From contig JAZBOS010000052.1 of the NCBI GenBank assembly GCA_036351255.1, positions 62,001 to 126,000 of the forward strand: a stretch of 64,000 bases of DNA. The letters are read 5' to 3'. Under the pieces are notes generated by a model. That model had not been told where the DNA came from and did not search any database. It worked only from the letters and a program-made list of their open reading frames with translations. The stretch is from Bacteroides sp. GTDB taxonomy: Bacteria; Bacteroidota; Bacteroidia; Bacteroidales; UBA7960. Of the stretch, positions 26,246-33,618 are shown piece by piece; position 1 is the stretch's first letter, and each line of letters begins with the position of its first letter. Made by a program: the position numbers and the translations under genes.

Positions 26246-27778
26246 ATGGAAAATAAGGCACAACAGACCCGTGAAACCCTTGCCAGGAAAGGGAAAAGAG
26301 CAACCCCAAGTGTAGACTACCTGGACCACGGGCGGGTTCCCCCGCAGGCCGTTGACCTGGAGGAAGCGGTGTTGGGTGCCATGCTGCTCGAGCAGGATGC
26401 CGTGAGCAATGTGATTGATATTTTGAAGGAGGATGTTTTTTACAAGGAAGCACACCAAAAAATCTTTGCGGCCATCCTTTCCCTTTTTGCGGACTCAAAA
26501 CCTGTTGATATCCTAACGGTAACCCAGGAACTAAAAAATCAGGGGAATCTTGAAATGGTTGGCGGTGCCTATTATGTTTCGCAGCTGACCAATCGCGTGG
26601 CTTCTGCTGCCAATGTTGAATACCACACCCGCATTGTGCTTCAGAAATACCTGCAGCGACAGCTTATTAAGATCTCCTCAGAAATTATCAGGGATTGTTA
26701 TGAAGACACAACAGATGTCTTCGACATTCTTGACAAAGCCGAACGGGAATTGTTTGCCGTTAGCGAGCACAACCTTCGTCGCAGCTACAATTCCATGATG
26801 GAATTGGTTCGCGATGCCGTTGACCAGATTGAAAAGGCCACCAAACAGGAAGGGCACCTTAGCGGGGTTCCCTCGGGTTTTGCTGCCCTTGACCGTATTA
26901 CTGCCGGATGGCAGAAATCCGATCTTGTGGTCATGGCTGCACGTCCTGGTATGGGTAAAACGGCTTTCGTGCTGACCATGGCCCGTAATATTGCGGTGGA
27001 TTTTAAACGTCCCATTGCAGTATTTTCATTGGAAATGTCAGGTGTGCAGCTGGTTACGCGCTTAATTGCCAGTGAGACGGAGCTCGAGGCTGACAAGCTC
27101 AAGCGGGGTAGCCTCGAGCAATACGAGTGGCAGCAGCTGAATGCCCGTATAGCCAACCTGACCGATGCCCCTTTGTTTATTGACGATACACCGGCTCTTT
27201 CCATTTTTGAGCTCAGGGCCAAATGCCGCCGGTTAAAGGCTCAACACGACATTCAGTTGGTCATTGTCGACTACCTTCAGCTTATGACCGTCGGTTCAGA
27301 TACACGGGGTAACAGGGAGCAGGAGATCAGCAATATTTCACGCTCCATGAAAAGCCTGGCCAAGGAACTTAACATTCCTGTAATTGCCCTTTCACAGTTG
27401 AGCCGGGCAGTAGAAACCCGTGCAGGTTCAAAACGACCTATCCTTTCTGACCTTCGCGAATCAGGGGCCATTGAACAGGATGCAGATATGGTGCTCTTTA
27501 TTTATCGCCCGGAGTATTACCAGATTACGGAAGACGAGCAGGGGCGGAGCACCGAAGGCCTTGCTCAGATCATCATAGCCAAGCATCGCAACGGAAGCCT
27601 TGGGGATGTGAACCTTCGCTTCATCAGCAAGTTTGCCAAATTTGCTGAGTACGAGTCGGCTGAATTTGATTACTCACCATCCATGCGGCCTTCTGCTTCC
27701 TTTGATGATGGGCCTAAAACCCTGACCCTCCCTTCTAAAATGAATGAAATGGACGAAGATGACAGCGTGCCATTCTGA
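26246..27778 (+). CDS. dnaB: replicative DNA helicase DnaB
   Basis: A 510-residue hexameric helicase that unwinds DNA ahead of the replication fork. The N-terminal helical domain at ~30-135 begins RVPPQAVDLEEAVLGAMLLE. The RecA-like domain from ~200 has SGFAALDRITAGWQKSDLVV, Walker A RPGMGKTAF, the catalytic Glu in FSLEMS, Walker B VIVDYLQLM, the ALSQLSRAVE motif, and the arginine finger in KHRNG. The acidic C-terminus ends MDEDDSVPF. Complete and canonical, in contrast to the short paralog at 3945. The next genes are unrelated, and the start ATG is the only plausible one. Confidence 0.98.
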   Translation: MENKAQQTRETLARKGKRATPSVDYLDHGRVPPQAVDLEEAVLGAMLLEQDAVSNVIDILKEDVFYKEAHQKIFAAILSLFADSKPVDILTVTQELKNQGNLEMVGGAYYVSQLTNRVASAANVEYHTRIVLQKYLQRQLIKISSEIIRDCYEDTTDVFDILDKAERELFAVSEHNLRRSYNSMMELVRDAVDQIEKATKQEGHLSGVPSGFAALDRITAGWQKSDLVVMAARPGMGKTAFVLTMARNIAVDFKRPIAVFSLEMSGVQLVTRLIASETELEADKLKRGSLEQYEWQQLNARIANLTDAPLFIDDTPALSIFELRAKCRRLKAQHDIQLVIVDYLQLMTVGSDTRGNREQEISNISRSMKSLAKELNIPVIALSQLSRAVETRAGSKRPILSDLRESGAIEQDADMVLFIYRPEYYQITEDEQGRSTEGLAQIIIAKHRNGSLGDVNLRFISKFAKFAEYESAEFDYSPSMRPSASFDDGPKTLTLPSKMNEMDEDDSVPF

Positions 27779-27907
27779 TAACTGCCAAGTGAACTTTTCT
27801 GGGGAATTTTTCTTATATTTATGATTACAACAGCCTTTGGCAAGGTTTTGGTAGAATTTGTTATGTGTTCTGCCGTTTTTTTTAATAGAAATCTATTCCA
27901 TCAGGAA

Positions 27908-29161
27908 ATGAGACGATTTATAATTACTGCTGTTTTTTTGTTCATTGCTTTATTCAGCCAGGCGGCCTATATCCTGATTCCAATGGACAATACCCAGCGC
28001 AATCACCTGAAGGCATATGGTATAGCCTATTTCGTCCTGACAAAGGATGTTGAGGTCAGCTGGCTTTTGAACTACCGCGGGGGCAGTTTTATGTTTCCCC
28101 ATCATTCAGTTTTTGAGGAGGAATGTATGGTTCGAGGTGTCAGCATGCAGGTGATCGCCGATGTTCAGGCCAGTGCCATCCTTCAGGAAATTAGCGATAC
28201 AGAGGTAAATATGGAGGAAATCAAACTCCATAAGGTGCCTAAGATCGCCGTTTATACCCCGCCTAACAGCCTTCCCTGGGACGATGCCGTGACCCTTGCA
28301 CTTACTTATGCCGAGATTCCTTACGACCCTGTTTATGATGAACAAGTTTTGTCGGGTATCTTGCCTATGTATGACTGGCTGCACTTGCACCATGAAGATT
28401 TTACAGGGCAGTTTGGAAAGTTTTGGTTTGCTTACCGCAACGCACCCTGGTATCAGGAAGATGTCAGGCTTGCCCAGGAATTGGTCAACAAGTTAGGCTA
28501 TAAAAAAGTACCCGAACTTAAGCTTGCGGTTGCAATAAAAATCCGTGACTTTGTTGCTGGTGGGGGGTATATGTTTGCTATGTGTTCAGCTCCTGAAAGT
28601 ATTGATATCGCCCTTTCATCTGAAGGTGTGGACATCGTGCACGAAGTATTGGATGGCGACCCGGTGGATCCAAATGCCCAGCAAAAACTTGACTTCAGCA
28701 GGACCTTTGCTTTCGAAAATTTTACCATAGTACCCAACCCCAATATTTACGAGAAGTCAAATATTGATGTAGCCAAGACAGGCCGGGATGAACGAAGCGA
28801 TTTCTTTACCTTGTTTGAATTCTCAGCCAAATGGGACCCTGTGCCAACCATGCTTACTCAAAGTCATGCTACTATTCTCAAGGGGTTTATGGGGCAAACC
28901 ACTGCTTTCCGTAATGAAGTGATCAAGCCTACGGTTACCATCCTTGGGGAGACCCGTGCAAAAGAGGAAGCAAGGTATATTCACGGAGCATTTGGTCGGG
29001 GAACATTCACCTTCCTCGGTGGCCACGACCCTGAAGATTACCGGCATTTTGTGGGAGATCCTGCTACCGATCTGAATTTGTATGCAAATTCGCCTGGTTA
29101 CAGGCTGATTCTGAACAACGTCCTTTTCCCTGCAGCCCGTAAGCAAAAACAAAAAACCTGA
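27908..29161 (+). CDS. conserved exported Bacteroidota protein (often labelled asparagine synthetase B)
   Basis: About 417 residues from the ATG at 27908, which begins a good signal peptide (MRRFIITAVFLFIALFSQA); the frame opens earlier at 27821. The mature part starts YILIPMDNTQRNHLKAYGI. Other recognisable stretches are WLLNYRGGSFMF, AFGRGTFTFLGGHDPEDY and SPGYRLILNNVLFPAARK. From memory, close relatives are widespread in Bacteroidota and carry the database label asparagine synthetase B, but I see neither the N-terminal catalytic Cys of a glutamine amidotransferase nor the SGGxDS pyrophosphatase loop, so that label is not supported. The GGHDPEDY and glycine-rich segments suggest a class-I-glutaminase-like or hydrolase fold; this is a guess. 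Periplasmic. Confidence 0.75.
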   Translation: MRRFIITAVFLFIALFSQAAYILIPMDNTQRNHLKAYGIAYFVLTKDVEVSWLLNYRGGSFMFPHHSVFEEECMVRGVSMQVIADVQASAILQEISDTEVNMEEIKLHKVPKIAVYTPPNSLPWDDAVTLALTYAEIPYDPVYDEQVLSGILPMYDWLHLHHEDFTGQFGKFWFAYRNAPWYQEDVRLAQELVNKLGYKKVPELKLAVAIKIRDFVAGGGYMFAMCSAPESIDIALSSEGVDIVHEVLDGDPVDPNAQQKLDFSRTFAFENFTIVPNPNIYEKSNIDVAKTGRDERSDFFTLFEFSAKWDPVPTMLTQSHATILKGFMGQTTAFRNEVIKPTVTILGETRAKEEARYIHGAFGRGTFTFLGGHDPEDYRHFVGDPATDLNLYANSPGYRLILNNVLFPAARKQKQKT

Positions 29162-29173
29162 TTTGGCCTGGAA

Positions 29174-29668
29174 TTACTTCTTTCGCTTATAGGTTAGAAA
29201 AGTCATATCGTAAATGTTTTTTTCGTCGGCTTTCCTGTCAAGCCGTTCAATCAATTGCCATTGATTAGGATCTACGTCGGGAAAGAACGCATCCCCTTCA
29301 AAGGAGGCAAAAACGCGGGTGATATATAGGGTATGGGTTTGGGGCAGGTCAATGGTCTGCTGATAAATTTCGGCTCCTCCTACCACAAAAACCTCCTCAC
29401 GTTTCCCGACAAGTTTAAATGCCTTTTCCAATGAATGAGCGATTTCGCATCCTGCAGCATCATAATCTTTTTTTCGGGTGATGACAATGGTGTGACGACC
29501 CGGTAATGGTTTCCCTATCGATTCAAAGGTTTTGCGCCCCATGACCATTGTGTGGCCAATGGTGAGCTTTTTAAAATGTTGTAGGTCAGCCGGCAAGTGC
29601 CATAACAGACGGTTGTCGGCTCCAATGACGTGGTTGTTGGCTACAGCTGCTATTAGGGTAATCTTCAT
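29174..29668 (-). CDS. folA: dihydrofolate reductase
   Basis: About 164 residues from ATG 29668 (MKITLIAAVANNHVIGADN); the upstream start at 29689 adds seven residues of no family character. Reduces dihydrofolate to tetrahydrofolate with NADPH. Motifs: LLWHLPADLQHFKKLTIGH with the catalytic Asp in the PADLQHF segment, VMGRKTFESIGKPLPGR, and the cofactor loop VFVVGGAEIYQQ. Complete. Convergent with the preceding gene (12 bp). thyA, its metabolic partner, is 3 kb away on a separate transcript. Confidence 0.97.
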   Translation of the reverse strand: MKITLIAAVANNHVIGADNRLLWHLPADLQHFKKLTIGHTMVMGRKTFESIGKPLPGRHTIVITRKKDYDAAGCEIAHSLEKAFKLVGKREEVFVVGGAEIYQQTIDLPQTHTLYITRVFASFEGDAFFPDVDPNQWQLIERLDRKADEKNIYDMTFLTYKRKK

Positions 29669-29826
29669 AGTGAAAATTAAATTTCGCATTGGAAATCAAT
29701 ACAATACAAATACTTATTACGGGGATTAAAGGTAATGGTTTTTTTGTGCGAGGTCAAGTTTTGAAGGAACTCACTGTGTGTATTCACTCTTTTTGGCGAT
29801 ATTTGATGCTTTAAATTTACCCAGGT

Positions 29827-30585
29827 ATGAATCCTAACTTTTTTGAGCAGGATTATCTTATTCATTATTATGAAACGGCCCAAAGACAAGAACTTCGGAT
29901 TACCAACCTGATGAATTACTTTGAGGAGGTAGCCCTGATGCAGAGTGAGGAAAGGAAAGTGGGCCTAAACTATTATCAGAAAAACAATGTTGGTTGGATG
30001 TTGCATAAATGGGATATCACCATTCAGCGAAACCCGGTATTTGGGCAGCAGATCCTTGTTCGCACCCTGCCAGTATCCATGGTTGGGTTTATGGGTTTTC
30101 GCAAGTTCTGGGTATTTGATTCCAGCGGTAAAACAATGATTACGGCAAAGTCAGCCTGGATCTTTGTCAACACCCTGTATAAACGCCCTATACGCGTGAG
30201 CGAAGAAATGAAACGGGCATATCGCACTGTCACCCAGCCTGAAGAAAAACTTGAGATTCCCGATGTCCCGGCTTTACAAAAAGCAGATTTTTCAAGGGAA
30301 TTCTTTGTCAGACAGGCAGATATCGATATCAATCAGCATGTGAACAATGTGAGATATCTTGACTGGGCCCTCGAAGCTCTTCCCCCTGAAATGAAAATGG
30401 ATCACCAAATTGAAAACATCGGGATTGTATTTAAAAAGGAAACCACCTACGGGCAGATGATCAACTCGCAGGTGGAGCTTAGGGAAGAGGACGGAGTACT
30501 AAATTCCGTTCACAGGATTCTTGACGATCGGGGCCGCGAAGCCTGTGCTCTGATGATCAGGTGGCAGCATGCTGTGCCCGCATAG
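29827..30585 (+). CDS. acyl-ACP thioesterase (FatA/FatB-like)
   Basis: A 252-residue double-hotdog acyl-[acyl carrier protein] thioesterase that releases free fatty acids from ACP. First hotdog: [22 protein letters not shown], then [21 protein letters not shown]. The second hotdog contains the catalytic signature [18 protein letters not shown] with the conserved Asn and His. Length is typical of the bacterial members. Convergent with the GPP34-like gene, whose 3' end overlaps it by 29 bp. The acyl-CoA ligase at 38697 could reactivate its products. Confidence 0.93.
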   Translation: MNPNFFEQDYLIHYYETAQRQELRITNLMNYFEEVALMQSEERKVGLNYYQKNNVGWMLHKWDITIQRNPVFGQQILVRTLPVSMVGFMGFRKFWVFDSSGKTMITAKSAWIFVNTLYKRPIRVSEEMKRAYRTVTQPEEKLEIPDVPALQKADFSREFFVRQADIDINQHVNNVRYLDWALEALPPEMKMDHQIENIGIVFKKETTYGQMINSQVELREEDGVLNSVHRILDDRGREACALMIRWQHAVPA

Positions 30586-31204
30586 CCTCCTGGAGCTTTT
30601 TGTATATTACGGAATAAGTTTCCCCTTGTAATGCTAAAAGTGATTTTTGTAAATCCTTAAACCGGTTCTGTACTCTAGTTTTCATTTCGCTTGAAGGGGA
30701 AAGCTTCTTCAACTGCCCTGTGACTCCCAGCAACAAGATCAGCAGGTGGATTTCCCGATCAGGTTTTCTGCTGTATATCAGTACCCGTTCCAGTTTGAGA
30801 AGTTCGGGTTTCAGTTTGTCGGGCTTGTTGACACGAAAACGATACCCAACTTTTATTCCAAGAAATCTTACCACACTGGTCTGGATGAGGCGTTGTTTTC
30901 TCATCCAATCAATTTGTTGCGAAACCAGGCGGTTTTTTTTGAGGAGTAAGCCCCTCAGAGCCCAACGGGTTTTCTGTCCATCACGCCCAACAAGAAATTC
31001 CAATATGCCATTGAGCACAGGATCTCCTGTATCCTTCTGGACAAAATGCCAGCGGCCGTCTTCTATTTTGAGCAAACCTTTCATTGCAAGATCCATCAGG
31101 CTCCCGTACATGATCAGGTTGCTCAACTGACTTCGCTGCCTGAGGTTGCCTTTTTCCTGGTTTATGGAAAAAAGGAAATACGTTTCCTTAAGGCCTGTTT
31201 CCAT
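30557..31204 (-). CDS. GPP34 (GOLPH3/Vps74-like) family protein
   Basis: A 215-residue protein whose pattern fits the GPP34 fold of GOLPH3: [16 protein letters not shown], then [37 protein letters not shown], and near the end [21 protein letters not shown]. Eukaryotic members bind phosphatidylinositol-4-phosphate and retain Golgi glycosyltransferases; bacterial ones have no established role but are probably peripheral membrane proteins. It is the last gene of a tight minus-strand set SPFH - ribbon-helix-helix - GPP34 (gaps 7 and 12 bp). Its 3' end overlaps the thioesterase gene by 29 bp in convergent orientation. Family call by eye, without an alignment. Confidence 0.75.
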   Translation of the reverse strand: METGLKETYFLFSINQEKGNLRQRSQLSNLIMYGSLMDLAMKGLLKIEDGRWHFVQKDTGDPVLNGILEFLVGRDGQKTRWALRGLLLKKNRLVSQQIDWMRKQRLIQTSVVRFLGIKVGYRFRVNKPDKLKPELLKLERVLIYSRKPDREIHLLILLLGVTGQLKKLSPSSEMKTRVQNRFKDLQKSLLALQGETYSVIYKKLQEAMRAQHAAT

Positions 31205-31216
31205 GATTTTTTGTTT

Positions 31217-31399
31217 TTATTCTTCTTCTTCCTTTGGCTTGACCTTGGATGGTTTATTCCTCCCGGCCTCTTTCAGGGCTCGGTGAATAATCCACTCCAA
31301 CTGGCCGTTGACACTCCGGAAATCGTCAGCAGCCCATTTCTCCAGCGCCTCCATCATTTCTGGCTGCAGACGCAAAACAAATGGCTTCTTTTTACTCAT
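31217..31399 (-). CDS. small Arc-like ribbon-helix-helix DNA-binding protein
   Basis: Sixty residues. The start KKPFVLRLQPEMMEALEKWA is the beta strand and first helix of an Arc/MetJ-type ribbon-helix-helix, followed by SVNGQLEWIIHRALKEAG as the second helix and a Lys/Glu-rich tail. Such proteins bind DNA as dimers, inserting the strand into the major groove at short repeated sites. It lies 7 bp after the SPFH gene and 12 bp before the GPP34 gene. The octamer sites at 32266-32314 upstream of the operon are a natural target, making it a probable autorepressor. No toxin gene of the usual RHH-antitoxin kind is adjacent. Confidence 0.85.
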   Translation of the reverse strand: MSKKKPFVLRLQPEMMEALEKWAADDFRSVNGQLEWIIHRALKEAGRNKPSKVKPKEEEE

Positions 31400-31406
31400 A
31401 AGCCGT

Positions 31407-32261
31407 TTATTGGTGCAAGGTTCCTGTATTGATCACTGGGCTTGCATCCTTGTCTGAACAAAGCACAACCATGAGGTTACTTACCATCGCGGCTTTTTTC
31501 TCCTCATCAAACTCCAGGATGTCCTTTTCGGACAATTGTTGCAGAGCCATCTCCACCATTGAAACTGCGCCTTCGACGATTTTCTGGCGGGCAGCCACAA
31601 TGGCGGTAGCCTGCTGACGGCGCAACATCGCACCGGCAATCTCGGATGCATAGGCCAGGTAGGCAATGCGTGCCTCAATTACCCGGATTCCCGCAATGGC
31701 CAGCCGTTCAACCAATTCTTTTTCCAGTTCATGGTTGACTTCCTCACCCCCTGCGCGAAGCGAAATCTCTGACTCCTCATCATCAAAATTGTCATAAGGA
31801 TAGGCTCCAGCAAGTTTGCGAATGGCAGCTTCACTCTGCACATCAACAAAGCGAATGTAGTCATCCACTTCAAAGGCGGCCTTGAAAGTGTTCTCCACCT
31901 TCCAAACCAGTACAATGCCGATCATGATAGGGTTCCCTAACTTATCGTTCACCTTGATGGGGTCACTGTTCAGGTTACGGGCACGCAACGAGATCTTTTT
32001 TCTGCTGTAAAAGGGATTGATCCAGTAAAACCCGTTGCGCTTAATGGTCCCGTTGTAATTCCCGAAAAGAACCAGCACAACTGACTCGTTGGGATTAACG
32101 ATCTGCAAACCGATCCAGCAAAGAACATCCAGAAGTAAAATAAACAACCACCAGGGGTTCTGTAGTTTGATAGCCGCAAAAATGGGTCCGGCAAGAAGAA
32201 TCAGGGCAACCAACAGTCCAAGGTAGCCCAGGTAGGGTGACAAGCGTTTTTCTTTTTCCAT
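31407..32261 (-). CDS. SPFH / Band 7 membrane protein
   Basis: About 284 residues from ATG 32261; the frame also opens at 32300, but that start would lie inside the repeated operator-like octamers. Two hydrophobic segments at the N-terminus (YLGYLGLLVALILLAGPIFA; WWLFILLLDVLCWIGL), then the SPFH domain from ~55: NPNESVVLVLFGNYNGTIK, NGFYWINPFY, then KVENTFKAAFEVDDYIRFV. A helical C-terminal part has the flotillin-like EARIAYLAYASEIAGAMLRRQQATAIVAARQKIVEGAV. SPFH proteins oligomerise in membrane microdomains and often control proteases or stress responses. First gene of the SPFH-RHH-GPP34 operon. Confidence 0.92.
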   Translation of the reverse strand: MEKEKRLSPYLGYLGLLVALILLAGPIFAAIKLQNPWWLFILLLDVLCWIGLQIVNPNESVVLVLFGNYNGTIKRNGFYWINPFYSRKKISLRARNLNSDPIKVNDKLGNPIMIGIVLVWKVENTFKAAFEVDDYIRFVDVQSEAAIRKLAGAYPYDNFDDEESEISLRAGGEEVNHELEKELVERLAIAGIRVIEARIAYLAYASEIAGAMLRRQQATAIVAARQKIVEGAVSMVEMALQQLSEKDILEFDEEKKAAMVSNLMVVLCSDKDASPVINTGTLHQ

Positions 32262-32265
32262 GGCA

Positions 32266-32314
32266 TGTGATATTAAAATGATATCACAATGATAAAACAT
32301 TTTCTTATATCACA
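32266..32314. promoter_or_regulatory. operator-like octamers upstream of the SPFH-RHH-GPP34 operon
   Basis: TGTGATAT at 32266-32273 and its inverse ATATCACA at 32281-32288 form an inverted repeat with a 7-nt spacer; a third ATATCACA lies at 32307-32314. The first starts 4 nt upstream of the SPFH ATG. Three exact 8-mers within 49 bp directly before an operon that encodes a ribbon-helix-helix protein is the arrangement expected for autoregulation. Binding is inferred. Confidence 0.6.
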
Positions 32315-32521
32315 CAAGGATTTTTGAAAAAATATTTTTTTAATTAATCCCCGAATTATGCACAGGCCATATTTTCAGGTATTTAGGTAATAATGGCAGG
32401 GTATTATGCTAAAGCAGCAAGTATAAAGGCGGGGAAATAGTTCTGCCCTGTTTAAAAGGAAGAGTGGAAATTTGATTTAAAAACAAGCCCTCCTGCCTTT
32501 GCTTGCAGGGAAAAAAGACTT

Positions 32522-32581
32522 TTGATTTAGGGTTTTTCTAAATCATAAATCATAAATCATCATTCACCAATCCTAAATCAA
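32522..32581 (-). terminator. thyA terminator built from 7-bp repeats
   Basis: TTGATTTAGG (32522-32531) pairs with CCTAAATCAA (32572-32581). Between them TAAATCA is repeated at 32539, 32546 and 32553, with a further copy at 32574, all in 7-bp register. On the minus strand GATTTAG/CTAAATC forms a compact hairpin followed by CTTTTTT. Several alternative stems are possible because of the repeats. Confidence 0.65.
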
Positions 32582-32584
32582 TTA

Positions 32585-33376
32585 TCAGATTGCAACAGGA
32601 GCCTTGATATGCGGATGGGGGTCGTAGCCTTCCAGGGAAAAATCCTCGTATTTAAAGTCAAAGATATTCTTTACTTCCGGGTTCAGGTGCATTTTTGGAA
32701 GAGGCCTGGGTTCACGGCTGAGTTGCAGGCGAGCCTGGTCAAGGTGATTCAGGTATAAGTGTGCATCGCCGAAGGTATGCACGAAATCGCCTGGCTCGAG
32801 ATTGCAAACCTGGGCAATCATCAGGGTGAGCAATGCATAGGAGGTAATATTGAAAGGCACGCCCAGGAAAATGTCAGCACTGCGCTGATATAGCTGGCAT
32901 GAAAGTTTGCCTTGAGCCACGTAAAACTGGAAAAGCACGTGGCAGGGGGGAAGCGCCATTTGTTCGATCTGGCCTACATTCCAGGCACTAACCATGAGTC
33001 TCCTTGAATCAGGGTTTCGTTTAATCTGTTCAATCAATTGGCTGATCTGGTCAACGGTACGCCCATCGGCCTGCCAGTTTCGCCACTGCGCCCCGTATAC
33101 AGGGCCCAGGTTGCCTTCTGTATCTGCCCACTCATCCCAGATGCTTACCCCGTTTTCTTTCAGGTATTTGATGTTGGTGTCCCCCTTGAGGAACCACAGC
33201 AACTCATGGATGATGCTGCGCAAGTGCAGTTTCTTGGTGGTGATTACAGGAAAACCTTTACTTAGGTCAAACCGCATCTGATAACCAAACACACTTAAGG
33301 TTCCCGTACCCGTGCGGTCATCTTTTTTGGTGCCGGTTTCCAATACATAATTCAAGAGCTCGAGATAGGGGCGCAT
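32585..33376 (-). CDS. thyA: thymidylate synthase
   Basis: A 263-residue ThyA making dTMP from dUMP with methylene-THF. Signatures: [49 protein letters not shown], the catalytic cysteine in [26 protein letters not shown] and the final [13 protein letters not shown]. Exactly the usual bacterial length. It depends on FolA and FolD, which are encoded elsewhere in the window. Its transcript ends in the heptamer-based hairpin at 32522-32581. Confidence 0.98.
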   Translation of the reverse strand: MRPYLELLNYVLETGTKKDDRTGTGTLSVFGYQMRFDLSKGFPVITTKKLHLRSIIHELLWFLKGDTNIKYLKENGVSIWDEWADTEGNLGPVYGAQWRNWQADGRTVDQISQLIEQIKRNPDSRRLMVSAWNVGQIEQMALPPCHVLFQFYVAQGKLSCQLYQRSADIFLGVPFNITSYALLTLMIAQVCNLEPGDFVHTFGDAHLYLNHLDQARLQLSREPRPLPKMHLNPEVKNIFDFKYEDFSLEGYDPHPHIKAPVAI

Positions 33377-33618
33377 ACTGATTCCTTTTATCCAAAGTTA
33401 GGTTTTTGACCTTTAAAAATCAAATCATTTTTTATCAGTTAACGGCCATTCAATATAAAGCCCTGAACAAAAAACATTCTTCTTTTACAGGTTTTTCAAT
33501 TATTAACCGAAAAGTAAAAATTCATTCAATGACAAAAAGGTTCCCAACGAAGCCGCGGAAAAAGAATATAACCAAGAAGGCCTTCAGATGCTGCCTTAAA
33601 ATCAGATAACGCTATGGT

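Larger units (their letters stand above)
32262..32584. other. intergenic region: SPFH operator at one end, thyA terminator repeats at the other
   Basis: A 323-bp region between two minus-strand genes. The end next to SPFH holds three TGTGATAT/ATATCACA octamers; the end next to thyA holds a heptamer-based terminator. In between is AT-rich sequence with a CCTGC/GCAGG hairpin near 32490-32509 of unclear use. No gene seen. Confidence 0.6.

Noticed and set aside
27908..29161. Asparagine synthetase B
   Set aside because: The expected N-terminal nucleophile Cys and the SGGxDS ATP-binding loop are absent, and the protein has a signal peptide.
31217..31399. Antitoxin of a toxin-antitoxin pair
   Set aside because: The fold fits, but neither neighbour is a toxin; they are SPFH and GPP34 proteins in a tight operon.
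33406..33609. 67-codon frame upstream of thyA, rich in Lys and Arg, TTG start
   Set aside because: AT-rich intergenic composition, weak start, no recognisable features. A short basic peptide from its last part cannot be excluded but is not supported.
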